Below, piece after piece: positions 28,967-41,762 of a DNA stretch of 64,000 bases (the first letter of the stretch is position 1; every line of letters begins with the position of its first letter). The stretch is taken from the NCBI RefSeq assembly GCF_027596085.1, contig NC_072472.1, forward strand, positions 18,542,680 to 18,606,679. The letters run 5' to 3'. Origin of the DNA: Anoplopoma fimbria (taxonomy: Eukaryota > Chordata > Actinopteri > Perciformes > Anoplopomatidae). The notes under the pieces were generated by a model, which did not search any database, had not been told where the DNA came from, and saw only the letters and a program-made list of their open reading frames with translations. A program made the translations under genes and the position numbers.

Positions 28967-29836
28967 CAGGCAGACACTTCCTTCGCCGTGCAGCCGGAAG
29001 AATTTGATCTTTATTTAAATCCTTAAATTATAGCTGATTAAAAATTCATGGAGAGCCGTTTATATGAAAGCCGGGCTGCTGTGCAGGCTGCCCTGTGATG
29101 TCTAATTGGTCTGAAGGTTGCCAACCCTTTGAACAAGTCGGGACGGAGAGTCGTGGCCGCCTGTCTGTCTGTCTGCTCCGAATGAGGATGTGTGTTTACC
29201 ACCCACCTGCCCTTCATTTCTCCCTCTGTTTCTCTGGCCTGCTGTCTGTAAACGACAGTTGGCAGCACAGAGGATCGCCTCATATGAGACCGATAAATGC
29301 TGTATCTTATGTATACTTTGATATTTTGAGAGCTACTTCGATGTGCGTAGTTTCCAGTTGCAGTAAAGACAGAAGAATTCCATTTGGAAGCTGTCATTTT
29401 TTAAATATTTTTTTTGTCTCTCTGGAAGGGTTTTGGGAGAGCTCCACCGCCGGAGGTCCACTACAGCCAAGCTCACACCGAGTACACGCAGAAGCCCCCG
29501 TCTTTATTCCCTTTTCTCCCCTCATTCCAGCAGCACATGCAAACACACATGCACGTGCCCGCAGACACACACCGCTCAATGGCAGCCCCCCCCCCATTCG
29601 CTGCCCCAAAGCATGGAATACCACATTTGTTTGTTTACACCTCGTTTTCTTCCCCTGAACTCTATTAACATTTATATTGCAGCTGAAGGTGTTGGAAGTC
29701 CCTCCTGCAGTGGGAGGGGGGGGGCGACTCAGCTTAGATGAGAATGAGCTTCAGCCGAGCCTTCCTAGGCGCAGACTTGTGTGTTTATACCTACATTATC
29801 CAGCTATTCCCCAACTGCCTCTTTGCCGTCTTGGTA
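28966..29836. other. Intron, overlapping open frames without domains
   Basis: Several frames of 76-187 codons overlap at 29095-29741 in three frames and both strands. They have no recognisable domain and no consistent splice signals. GC-rich composition explains the few stops. They are treated as non-coding. Confidence 0.5.
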
Positions 29837-29843
29837 TTTTTTT

Positions 29844-29891
<48 letters not shown>

Positions 29892-29908
29892 TTTTTTTTT
29901 TTTTTTTT
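29837..29908. repeat. Compound T/(CT)n/T tract
   Basis: T12, about 20 CT units, then T18. This is 72 bp of pure pyrimidine on the sense strand. Confidence 0.95.
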
Positions 29909-30409
29909 CACTTCATATCACCATTTGCTCCAGCTCGCCTCTTATGTGACTCTTTAAGCTTTTATCTCTCTCCAAGGTAAATTGATTGCTTAGGAAAAAA
30001 AAAGAAAAAGAATGTGGCTGGAAATGCTTCCGGATTGGACGGCCTGATTGAGCATTAGCATATGAATAGGAGAGAGACAGCTCGCCATGTCAGAGGAGGA
30101 GGAAGTGTTATGGGAAACATCCGCTAGACATCTGCGTTTCAGATGTTTCTCGCAAAAACAACCCAACAAATTTAACACATTTCGCCGCTGATCCGTCGGG
30201 GCATCCCACGGCAGACACTTCAAATTCACACCGCTCCACTATTCGAGCAGGATCTGCTACCGAGAGCTCGACTGTCATTTTGACAGGCTCCGCCTTCCTC
30301 GTGCTCCATGGACAGAATAAAAGCTCCGCAACAATTTCATACGCTGTTAAACAAAGAAATGACAAATAAATGAGCTGTGCGCGGCGCATGCGCGTGTCGA
30401 CACATCTTT

Positions 30410-30600
30410 CCGTGTAAACCCTCCTAGCCAGAGGAGCCAGACAAACCGATAAATCTTGTCACACGTGGCTGATGCCTGTCATGTCGATTTTCCCCGCACG
30501 CTAGACCTGCATCAATTAGGCCCTGATACTGCAGGTTATAGATCTGTATCTTTCTATATCTGTCCCCGGGACCCAGAGGCCAGGCCCACAGCAGGGACAC
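30410..30600. other. Candidate conserved non-coding block
   Basis: Repeat-free, balanced sequence with CATCAATTAGGCCCTGATA and similar words. Judged by look only. Confidence 0.2.
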
Positions 30601-31250
30601 ATCGCTCTGTTAGATAGTTTAACACAGGAGGGAGGTGACATCAAACCTATTATTGTACAATGTTTTTTTTTTTTCCTTTTGTATATCCTCTGGCTGTTGT
30701 GTAAAGGATGTTTACCTTATGTGCACAACCCAGATGTGCCCACAACTGGCAGGAGTGTCTCCTGATGCACAAGGTGACGAGTTGAATTTAGTCTGACTTG
30801 CATTAGGCACCTTTTATAAGTACATTTTAAACACTCAAAAATGTGTTCCAAATGCCAAATCTTATTGTCTAAAGGGAAAAGCCTTTCCGGTGGTTTTAAA
30901 TAGAACAATCACGCAGATTGTGATGGATTACGACATTAAGAGAGCTCTTTGTCAACAGTTCCCTGTTGCAGATAAAGACAGTCATTCCTTCTCACTATAT
31001 ATTTTTAGCTTATGTGCTAAGACGGACGCCGAATATGAAGTTAATGCCACTGGTCTTGTGTGCTTCATAACACCATTAACCAAACGGAGCCCGGAGGGAT
31101 GTGGGGCCTGGGATTGCATCTATTAATGCAAAAGTGTAACGCACATACATTGCTGCCTGGCCTGTGCACTTAGAGCATGGATGCTTGGATACTTACTGAA
31201 AAAGTGCCTGCAGCCTAACTGTACTGTGCGCTGTGAAATGTATTATTTGT

Positions 31251-31273
31251 AAAAAAAAAAAAAAAAAAAAAAA
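31251..31273. repeat. Poly(A) run, 23 bp
   Basis: A23 followed by GATACAAATAAAATC. It could be the tail of a decayed retroposon, but no body is recognisable upstream. Confidence 0.85.
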
Positions 31274-31775
31274 GATACAAATAAAATCAACATATCATAA
31301 TTTTTCAGAACAAGTAAGATGAATTCCAAATTCTGATGGGGAGCCTGTAGCCTGACGCTGTTTTACTGTATGTCATTTAGGGATGTTCTTCAGCGGTTCT
31401 TTATGGCATCTATATGGGTGACTTTACTTCTTCAATGTCCACTATCAGCTTGAGACACATTATGAAGTGCATGCACACATAGATCCGTCCATACATACAT
31501 ACATGACTTAATAAATACAATCACAGTGTCTTCTGTGTCATATATTAAAAGATTTCTGACTAAAGCTCTTACCAAAATCATGAGTAACGCATTGCAGTCA
31601 CAACATCCTTTCTTTTCTGCTTTCCATTTTTATCTCTTTTTTTTTTTTTTGACTCTCCTCCACCAGCTGTCCCCGCTATCCTCAAAGTTCACGTTGGGTA
31701 GGGTTTCGTGCTGTCAGGCAACTTCTGGTTTGTTCTGCTCTTTAGTTCCCTGGGCTGAAAAGAACACACATTCAT

Positions 31776-31796
31776 GCACACACACACTCTCACACA

Positions 31797-31876
<80 letters not shown>
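31776..31876. repeat. (CA)n microsatellite with 5' variants, about 100 bp
   Basis: Interrupted CA (with CT and AAA breaks) at 31776-31800, then a pure CA core of 76 bp. Confidence 0.97.
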
Positions 31877-31880
<4 letters not shown>

Positions 31881-33285
31881 GAAGTACACACATGCACGAA
31901 AATGCATGGTGAGAGGCCTTTTTGTTCTTTTTCTTGCACTGCGCCGTGCACTGCTGCAACATATCACTGATGACTCGCCACAGCCAACAGCGAAGTGTCG
32001 CTTTTCCTTCGATTGGCTAATTTGCATCGGTTCCCTTTTCCCAGCGTGATTCCGGGTATCAGTGCCCACAAGCTGAATGTCAGTGCCTCTTCTCGGCATA
32101 CAAATATTCCCCTGATATAGTATGTCATGTATACTCCTGGACATCTCTAGCATTTGATAATACCCTTGATATTTCACTATTAAAATTTCAAAGTGCATTT
32201 TTTCTTTAATCAAATACCACCATGCGTATGCCAGATATGTCCTCCTGCATCACAAACAGTCCCATCTTTGTACCTGAAAGACGCAGCGACTTTGTGAAAA
32301 TGATTAAAGCTAAAGCAATGAATTTTGACATTAATAATGGTTTTTGTTCTACTGCGCCTAGAATAAAAAAGCTGATTAAACTGTTAAGTGCATATAAACG
32401 CTGTGTCCCAAAAATGTTCTATTCTTGTGGCAGCGGCACTAGACCGAGCGGTATAGGTGATCTGCCACGGCCTCATCTAATCTGATTTGCATGCCAGAGA
32501 GAATTATGTAATTGGCATTTATGCAGAACAAAGAAGGATCAGCTCATGGAGAAGAAGGGGTTTTCATGTAGAACTGTGTGTCTAAGCCTGTTTTCTGCAG
32601 CTCTGCGCTGCCTACGGTCGGCTAGCGCGCAGACAGACAGGAAAAACGTTGGCCGTGTGGGGACTGTTTTGTACCGTACACCGGCGTGATGTGTTGTGGT
32701 AGTGCGTGATTAGCTGGCACATGTCCTGCAACGAGGGGGATGTACTGGAAGCTCACCAGATCTTTCATATACATGCCACCTCGAATTTATGAAGCTTTTA
32801 ACTCTCCTGTTATTGTTGTGTACCAGTCTCGAGACTCGGCAATGTGAATGGAAATGGCAGAGGCTTAAGCTAAACACGTGAGATAGGTTCCAACAGACTG
32901 TTGATATGATTAAGTTACTCTCTTGCATTGCATTCAGGATATGTAGCCATTTTCACACAACACATATTAAAGCCCGGGGCAAAACTTCACCCAGGCCTGA
33001 GAATGAACCCTGTGTTATCCTGACCTCTTCTCCTGTAGATGAAATTAAGCCTAAGGCTAACCTTAGCTTCGGGCAAACTGATTGACAATTAATGTTAGCT
33101 CCAGGTCTACTATCTATTTTAATTAAAGAACAACAACAAAGAATATCTCGACTTCTTTTGGGCCCACTTTAATATTAGAGTGTGTCTGCCCTGTGTGTGT
33201 CTCGGGATCAGAAAAAAAGTCTGATTACCCTATAAGTCACCATGCACCTGCTCCAGAGATTGTCTGCTCTTCAAAAACAAGAGTG
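31877..33285. other. Intron, no recognised element
   Basis: Unique-looking. Two POU octamers (32020-32027, 32485-32492). No gene seen. Confidence 0.55.
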
Positions 33286-33289
33286 CATT

Positions 33290-33560
33290 AAAGGGGCCCT
33301 GTGGAGTTCCCTCGTAAACAAACACAAGTTATATTTGTGTTTTATGCGTCCCTGTGCGCCCCCCCGCGCATGAGATAAACAAATCGGGGACCCACTGCTG
33401 GAGAAGCAGCTCGGAGGACTGAAACACCGCGGGGAACCTTTTAAGAAGGGTTTCGTTTGATTTTGAGACAATTTCCACAGACGATAAAACTTGATATAAC
33501 TTTTGGTAATAAGTCAAGACACAGCAAGCAAATTCGTGCATAAAGAAATCTGGGAAATTG
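33290..33560. mobile_element. Dispersed teleost repeat, class unknown
   Basis: AAAGGGGCCCTGTGGAGTTC, then AAACAAACACAAGTTATATT, ACTGCTGGAGAAGC and TGATTTTGAGACAATTTCCA form an order of phrases that I recall from fish interspersed repeats. No coding capacity. Limits are approximate. Confidence 0.45.
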
Positions 33561-33683
33561 ATAGAAATTGCAGCATTTTCAGTTGTTTCTGTGCATGTTT
33601 TAACTTTTTATGGTAATAGTTTGTTAAAGTAGAGTTATTCAACTGACTTATCAGTTCCTGTGCAGACAACTGTATATGACAAT

Positions 33684-34043
<360 letters not shown>

Positions 34044-34115
34044 AAATGGATATATGTTATTATTATTATATAATTATTATATATATATATTATAATTGCT
34101 ATATATATAATTATC
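34044..34115. repeat. (TTA)n/(AT)n AT-rich low-complexity tail
   Basis: TTATTATTATTATATAATTA and TATATATATA stretches continuing the adjacent array. Confidence 0.85.
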
Positions 34116-34637
34116 TTGATATGCCACTAACATTGTTAAGTAGAAGAAATGTCAGTTTGGGTTAGAAGGGGTTAATGCCAGCATACATCTCCTGCCACTG
34201 TTACCTGACAGTAATATAATAATCTGTGATGAATTTCACATTTATTATCACATTTCTTATGCACAAGGAAATGAAATTCATTTAATAGACTCCTTTGGAA
34301 ATGAATATGCTGTAAATGAGCCAGTTCCAAGTTATAAAAGAGACTTGAGAATATTTTTAATAGATTATAATCAGTTCTTTCTTTAGAACTTTGTTCTTTT
34401 TTTCCAGCAGCAATGCAAAGAGGTTGATGTTTTTTTGATGCAAACAATGGATAACTAATTATACAACACATTGAGTGAATCATTTATTAGAGTGTAAAGA
34501 CACTGACTGACATTCCTCAGAACTGTGTGTTTGTGTGTGAATGGTCTTGTTCATTTTCACTACATATGCATATTACAATTTGCTAGACAGTTTCCATTTT
34601 TAGCTGGTCGTGGTGCTGCTTGTTCTCGGTATTCGTT

Positions 34638-34985
34638 AAATGGAACGGTGTGTAGGATTTAAGGGGAATTATTGGCAGAAATGGAATTTAGTGTTTAGTC
34701 ACCTGAAGCTAAGAATTGTTGTTTTCTTAAGCTTAGAATTAGCTGTTTATATCTATGTAAAGAGGGAACCTTTCCACATAGTCCGCCATGTTGCTCTGCC
34801 ATGTTTCTACAGTAGCCCAGAACGGACAAACCAAACACTGGATAGAGAGAGCCTTTCATTTTTTCATGTTACCTGAAGGCCAACGTGGTTCCTATGACAC
34901 TCGTGGGAAGAGAGGTATGAGCGGAGGGCTGTCAAATTGGATGCAATCTTTAATTTCGACATAAGATGCCACTAAATAAAAAAAA
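34638..34985 (-). mobile_element. Dispersed teleost MITE-like repeat
   Basis: GGTGTGTAGGATTTAAGGGG at the left and AGATGCCACTAAAT at the right. The interior has CCGCCATGTTGC, CATGTTTCTACAGTAGCCCA, GAACGGACAAACCAAACACT and TTACCTGAAGGCCAACGTGG. These phrases in this order form an abundant fish repeat with 'CACTGG/GTGTGTAGGATTTA' ends. Non-coding and diverged. Confidence 0.7.
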
Positions 34986-35228
34986 ATGGCCCCTAGGAAC
35001 TGCTATTTCTGGCGCCCCTGTTGCCAGGCCTAAAGGCAGATGTGTGGTTACACAGGATGGAGAAGAGCTGGAAAAAGAAAAGCCAATAATAATATGTGCG
35101 AAATTGAGGTGAAATAGTTATACATTAGTACATTAATGTAACTGCTTTGGGGACAATTCTTCATGTAAACATGAATGAATGTTTTAATAATGCACCAGTT
35201 TAGAGGGTTCCTACAATGTAGAGCATTC

Positions 35229-35345
35229 ATTCTCTTAGAAGATAAGATAAGATAATCCTTTATTAGTCCCGCAGCGGGGAAATTTACAGGATTACAGCAG
35301 CATAGGTTATAGTGCAACATAGTAAAAAAAAACAAAAAAATAAAA
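35229..35345 (-). mobile_element. 3' tail of a fish LINE-type retrotransposon
   Basis: GATAAGATAAGATAATCCTT followed by TATTAGTCCCGCAGCGGGGA and AATTTACAGGATTACAGCAG. Reverse-complemented, it reads as a tail with a CCCCGCTGCGGGACTAATAA hairpin-like part and terminal ATCTT repeats, as in L2/CR1-clade fish elements. Only the tail is present. The exact family is not certain. Confidence 0.65.
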
Positions 35346-38300
35346 AAACAAGTATTATAAATAAGCAATAAAAACAGTAAAGAATCCACAATAACTGAAA
35401 TATTATCTGTACAGACAGAAAAACTAAAAACGATTATAACTATAATTGCTATATAAACTATAAACTATAAAAAACTATAAAATAATCTCTCAAGAAATAT
35501 CTGTATTCCAACGGAAATGTCCTGAATCAAATAGATATTGAATTGAATCTGTTCGGGACTTTTGAATCAGAATCAATCCAGGAAATTATTGGCGATACAC
35601 AACCCGAATTGTATTTGAATTTGTTTTGCTCGGCGTGAGAGAAGCAATAGCAGAGGCCTGACTCACGAAACAGGATTGATAAACTGGCTAACTGTGCTGA
35701 GTAACACCTGGAAGTGCCCCAAATCTGGAACATGGCCCCAGGCCAAATCTCCTGCAGTGAGCGTGAGACTCATGCAATGGACTCTAATCTGACACACTCT
35801 CCCCGCGCCTCCTATTTCTCACGCTCTCAATTGTTGACGTCGGTGTGTGTGCTGTTTTGCGGGCGCATGCCGAGTCAGACAACCCGACCACAGCCAGAGT
35901 TTCACCTGACGGAGAGCTGGCTGTCAGATGCAGAACCGACTGTTATTAGTCTGCCTGGGTCCTCCGGTCGCCGCGTCGTGTTCAATCACGTGCGTTTATG
36001 TAAATGACGTTTCACTGCACAGCTGAGAGAGCACAGACCGGGGAAGGGAAGAGTTGACAAAGAAGCAGTGTATTCAGAAATAGTTGAATCTTTGGAAACG
36101 GTGCAGTTGCACTGCTCCATTTTATAAAGGTCAAAATATTTTTAGGGCAAAAAGGTTAATTTTTCTCACTGAATTGGAGAAGCAAAGGTAGCGAAAGAGC
36201 AAAAGATCACAGGGACACTGTGCTAGCACTCTAATAAGCTTTTATGACCCTGTAAAATTGGGACTTTATTCTCATTTGTTTAAATATTACTGGATCCCAG
36301 GTCTGTGGGAAAGAATGCACTGTTGCTGCTTACATTTTAAAGACTGAAACACTGTCTTGTTTTATTTAGTAAAATGAAAAACTACCAGTTCATTTGACTT
36401 TCACAACAAGTGTAATCTTATTTGCATATCACTCTGACTGATGTTGATTACAATAGCCTGTTTTTCATAATAATCTTTGCTTCTTAATTTTCTTCAAATG
36501 TCAGTGTGAACTTCTTTTCTTTTCTAAATTCTTACACAGGAAAGCAGTATTTTTTTCATGTGATTGAAACCCCCATTTTACTTGACATGTTTTAGTAGTT
36601 GGATTATGCACTTGAATATTTTATCACAAAGTCACTACGCCTTTTCAAAGCTCTATTTTCAATATTTTGAAATTGAATTCCTGGTTATGTGAGAGGGTTT
36701 TTAATGCGGGGCTCCTGTAAAATCAAGGTTTTATAATGCATGCCTGGTGTGAAAAGGGACTAGAACTAAAGAAAAAGAGGGAGAAAAACACTATCACTTA
36801 ATCACCAGTGAATATTAGACTTAAATCAAATCCATCAACAGAAAATGGACAGAAAGATTTGATCCTAGGGATGTCAGTGTCACTCTGTTACTGTTGGATG
36901 TGTTGGGAGACGATTGTAAGCTAATATGCTAGCCAGAACAAATAGATATGCTCAAGGATCATTAGATTGGTGTCTTGAGCAAAAATTGCTTGTTAACTTG
37001 CTGGAAAATGGTTTAATTAAACAATGGAATGGAAACATTATGCGTCATTTGCAGTTGTGTAGTGTGCATTGCCACGAGAGTTCCAGCTTAATTATATCCT
37101 ACCAATATAATGTTTTTTCAGTCACATTATTTGCACTTTTATTGAATATTCTCTCTGTCTTTTTTTTTTTTTTTGCTCGCCACATCAGAATTTGTCAGTG
37201 AATCTGTATTTCGACGGGTTTAATTTCTCTCAAGTATCAATAATTAACCCCCCTCGTCCTCTCAGCGCAGGCTTCTGCTGAAGTGAATTTCCAGTTGTAA
37301 GTCGGGTCTGGCTGCGCGGCTATCAACCGGTGTTGATCCGTTACCGCTCTTTAAAAAAATGCTGAGCTGTCAGCGGGAGCCAGGTGAGGCAGTTTGTTCT
37401 GCTCACCACTTGACGGACATGTTTCATTGGCACCTCGCTGGAGGTCAGCAGTAAGTGACGGCCCCGGAGCTGTGGGGGTCAGGCCCACTGCCCGGCTTTA
37501 GCCAGAGAGTGAATTACGCTGTAGGTTGGGCAGGTGGGCTGAGCCCGGGGCTGGGGGGACTCAGATTGTGGCCCAGCAGCATGTTAAGGGTGTGTGGGCA
37601 GAAATCCATTCGACCGTAGTGTCACACAGCTTCATTTATACGCCTGATGTGTAAGAGCTGCTTGGAAAAACCCAGCAATTCCTTTCTCCCCCTACCCCAC
37701 GGATACCTCAACCAATAGCTATTCTGTAGGGTACCTCACTTGAGTGATGGAGTTGGAAGAAGACGTATCATTGAAGGATTAGGACTAGAGCTCATCAAAG
37801 AAAATAGCCTGGTCAGTGTGACATGCCACTTTAAAGTGGCTGAATATTTTAAGAGAGCCCCTCTTCCTCAGAGGAAATGAAATGCAGACAAAGAGTGGAG
37901 TGCAGGAGGCTTTTGTTTGTTCCTGCCACCGCTCAGGGGCAGAGATGGGAGATTCAGAGATGTGGAGTAGATTGTTAGGGAGCGAGGCAGTTGGGGCCTC
38001 TTTTTTTTTTTTTCCGCTGCAGCTGAGGCCTCGCACTAGCCACAAGCAATTTATGTAATTCCAGAGATGAGAGAGCAAAATATCTTTCACCAAACAAAGT
38101 AAGATTTTACTCCCCTTCTCCTCCTCTAAGCTTTCCTAAATCTTCTCCTCTTGCTGCTCTCCTCCAATCACATCCAGATAGCACTACCTAGGCGCATCAA
38201 GGAGCGTTACGTGGCGACACACACGGACGGTCCACGGTGCGACAGAGTGTAAACAGTCCCCTTTTACATGACATCTAGTCAGGATCATTGTGCTTGATCC

Positions 38301-38820
38301 TCCATGCATCACCTGCCATTAAATGGTGGCGTATTGTGGGGCGAGCGGATACGTGTCTGAGGTAACTGGACGCCGGCCGGGTTGGGGATTGCCGGGGAGC
38401 TCTCTCCACGCCACGGAGAATGACTTAGTTTGAGCCCCACTGCTGAGCCCTTCTGAGCATGCTTAAGAGCTGAGAATTATTCCACTCATTTCTAGGTTCC
38501 TGTGAAGCATGACAAAAAACTCGAGTGCTTCATGCTCGCCCAATTCCCCCTCCTGAGAGGAGCTGAGAGGCTCGGGGTTTAGAAGTCGTTCAGCAAACAC
38601 TCAACGTGATGAACATTAATTACATCAATTAAGTGGACCACGACCATTGTCTGGGTGACTAAAAAATACTGTTAAAACATGCACAATATGAAATACAGCA
38701 CAGGATTGCTGTGTTAGCTTTAAGGTAGCTATCAGACTACCAGGCTTGAAAAGAAGAAAATGTATTTTTTACAGTAAAAATGAATGAGCTCCTGTTTTAT
38801 AAAGTTTATACATATAAAGG
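35346..38820. other. Intron, no gene; possible regulatory sequence
   Basis: AT-rich to 37200 with T16 near 37160. 37230-37660 and 38270-38660 are GC-balanced and repeat-free and could be conserved. POU octamer at 36420-36427. No exon was recognised. Confidence 0.45.
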
Positions 38821-38837
38821 ACAATAACGCTATCAAT

Positions 38838-39310
38838 ATCTCCACCAGGAGATTATGTGTGTGGCCGTCTGTGTGCATGCATGTGTGCCTCTTTCTGTCT
38901 GTCTACGGCTGATCTCGCATACTGCTGGTTCTATCAGCGTAACATTTTTGGTGCTCATTTATGACTGCATGCTCAAGGACCTCCTGTGGTTGCAGTGATT
39001 CACATTTTATGAAAACATATTTTATTGGCTATTTATTGACCAGCCAGTAGCGGCTGCAGCGGATCAACAACTACTTCAGTTCTGACTCTTGTTTACACTA
39101 CCGATTCAACATTTTTGACTGAATACAAGTGAGTGCATCTTCTCACATGTGTTTGGCTAACAGAGCTAACAGCTACCGGCGCTAATACAGTCAGCAGAGC
39201 TAAAGCTGACGATGACAAACTCTCAGCAGGACTGACGGCGTTAAACAGTCAACATGAGGCGTTACACAGTGAACTGGAGTTTAGCTGCAGGTCCAGTACA
39301 GTAAGCTGTA
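38838..39310. mobile_element. Possible dispersed repeat
   Basis: ATCTCCACCAGGAGATTATG with a TGTCTGTCT-rich continuation resembles fish repeats beginning 'tccaccaaggaggttatgt'. The GCTAACAGAGCTAACAGCTA stretch at about 39160 also looks repeat-like. Weak call. Confidence 0.3.
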
Positions 39311-40278
39311 TTAAGGCCACATGTTGTGGGGGTGCACAGCATTGGTTGGTATGTGTATGTATTGGTTTAGTAATTACTTGCCAATGATTTGAGAAAGCAC
39401 ACTAAACATTATGCCCACAATTTTAGTATAAAAGGTGTCCAGTACTTGAGGAGAATAATATGCTAACAGTTTTTATTGAGCTAGATATATCATGTCAATT
39501 TATTTTACTTTACTACAGGCTGTGTGTATGTCTTTATGTCCTTTTGACTGGAGTTCACGGTTCTCAGTGTCAAAGATATTTCAAACATGAACTATGTAAA
39601 TATTTGGAAAAGAAATCATCCCAGAAGGGAAACTTTCCGGATATTTAAATAGGTATAATAAAAATGGAACGTTGCATGAAATAACCGCATGAGACTCAGT
39701 GTACGTCTGAATATAAACAGATAGCCCAAATGCCCAATAGATAAAAAGTGAAATGATAAACAGAAACGACCCGACTGTGATTGCCTATTAAAATGTGACA
39801 GATGAAAGTCACCCTCAGCCACAGCAGCTCGCTGCTCTGCACAACACACAAAAAAAAAGAAACGCAGACCGCAGCATGGGGGCAATGTCCTGACCGACTT
39901 CCTCCTCCAGGGAAAACTGACATTCTTGTCCTGGAGGTGAACAGCAACACGTAAAAACACCCAAGACGCCGCTAACGGCAAGTCGGATTCACGCCGCTGA
40001 TGATACTGAATGCCTGATGACCTTGGTGGCCGGGCATAATGATGCACACTTACAGTTTATTTTTGGAGCACAATGAAGCGCATAATTAACTTTGTAGTAG
40101 AATGAATTGTGTTTCCATCATCTTGGCAGTTGCCTGGAGTTTGTTTTACTTATAAATGATTAACAAGGTTGCATTCAGTTAGTCATATGTGGCTGCATTT
40201 ATATTTAGACAACAATGCTGCGGCTGCCAGTGTGAGTAAAAGTCTGCTTAAACAGTTTACATGGTTGCATAATTAATT

Positions 40279-40600
40279 GGGGCTGCGACTAGCGATTATT
40301 ATTTTCATCATTGATTAATCTGCCGGTTATTCTCCCGACTAATCGATTCATCAATCAATCAATTAATCGTTTTGTCTCTTAAAATGATGGAGAATTGTGA
40401 AAAATACCCCTCATAATTTATCCAGAGCCCAAGGTGACATTCAAATTGCTTGTTTTGTACGACAGCAAGGATGTAAAACAAAGAAGAGCATTTAAGATGC
40501 AGGTACCAGCAAATGTTGCATTTAAGCTTGAAAAGTGATCAATATATTAAATCTATACTGATCTATTTTCTGTAAATCAACTAGAATAATCTCTGGCATT
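40279..40600 (+). mobile_element. hAT-like MITE copy, related to the one at 6.8 kb
   Basis: GGGGCTGCGACTAGCGATTA, ATTGATTAATCTGCCGGTTA, ATTCTCCCGACTAATCGATT, GGTGAC, 'TTGCTTGTTTTGTACGACA', and a degraded end. These are phrases of the abundant fish repeat beginning GGGCTGCAACTAACGATTA. It is better preserved at its 5' end than the 6.8-kb copy. No transposase. Confidence 0.72.
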
Positions 40601-41466
40601 TATTACCTTTCCTTTTTAAATAATGCTGTACTCAAGACTGAACCATTTATTTGGATTATTTAGAAATCATCATGTGTTTAGGGTTAGGTTGTTGCTCCCA
40701 TGGCAACCTGGTGTGAAGATTTTGAAAACAGGCAGATCTCAAGGAATTTAATGACGGTCCAGAGAAAAGTTTACATATCAAAGGTTTGGTTCCAGTGTGC
40801 TTCTTCTTGGATACGTCCTCTGGATGTCATTGGTCTTGTGTAACCAGCGATACTCTATTGCACAGCCCTCCGGGTTGTACGTTAGGAGAACGGTCAGAAC
40901 ATGGTTCAATACTAATTTGAATGGGAAGCACGTAGCTGTCGTACTGTACCAATGTTAGATGGATGTTGGATTTAATCAACTGAAAGGGAAGGACTTCAGT
41001 ATTTGTTGTTAACAAATGCCTGTCGAAAATGCATCACTGTTATTACAGTGGTGACAACAATAAAATATGCAATGTGCTCCTACTGGAACGAAAGTCCGGG
41101 TGATAACTATGGCGGAGCGGGCAGGGAAATGTAGATAATCTTTAGAAAAATGTACTGATGAGCAAAAGTGGATCATTTTGAATGTTTTATTTTTATTCAA
41201 ACCTCACCTCAAAATAATTTATTACTTCTTATATCTTCAGTAAGCACCGCAATGAAAGTAAGATTTGAAGAAAGACTTTTAGCTGCTGTTTATTTTTAAG
41301 AAATTAATCAGTGACAAAATTGGATGAAGTTTATTCTTGTATCAAACAAAATATTCGTTAAAAAAACAAACTGCAATCACAATTTTTTTGGCAAAAATAA
41401 TTGCTGTTTGTTGCTGCTCTGTTCGCTCAGAACTACTGAAACTACACTGCATGTCAGAGAGGTGAG

Positions 41467-41469
<3 letters not shown>
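40601..41469. other. Intron, no recognised element
   Basis: Unique-looking; contains GTTGC and GCAAC arms around CCCATG at 40691-40707 and nothing else notable. Confidence 0.5.

Positions 41470-41559
<90 letters not shown>
41470..41559. repeat. (GT)n microsatellite, about 90 bp
   Basis: Pure GT tract. Confidence 0.97.
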
Positions 41560-41560
<1 letters not shown>

Positions 41561-41690
41561 AAGAAACCTGGGTATTCCTCCATCTATGTCGCCTTACCTC
41601 CTCCTGTTCATCTCCTCCTCCTTTTGTCATCATGTCACTCACATGACCACATTTCAAGAGACAGAGGCTCCAGGATGATTAGCTGCTATA

Positions 41691-41762
41691 TGTGTGTGTG
41701 TGTGTGTGTGTGAGGGAAAGAGAGAAAGAGAGGGAGGGAGGTAGGTAGGGTGGGGTAAGGTG
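41691..41762. repeat. (GT)11 plus purine-rich AGGGA tract
   Basis: A 22-bp GT tract followed by GGGAAAGAGAGAAAGAGAGG and GGAGGTAGGTAGGG, purine-rich on the sense strand. Confidence 0.9.

Noticed and set aside
29095..29658. 187-codon plus-strand frame in a GC-rich region with several overlapping frames
   Set aside because: No domain, low-complexity His/Thr/Pro composition, overlapping frames on both strands and no convincing splice sites.
31251..31290. A23 followed by ATAAAATC as a processed pseudogene tail
   Set aside because: No coding remnant or target-site duplication is seen upstream.
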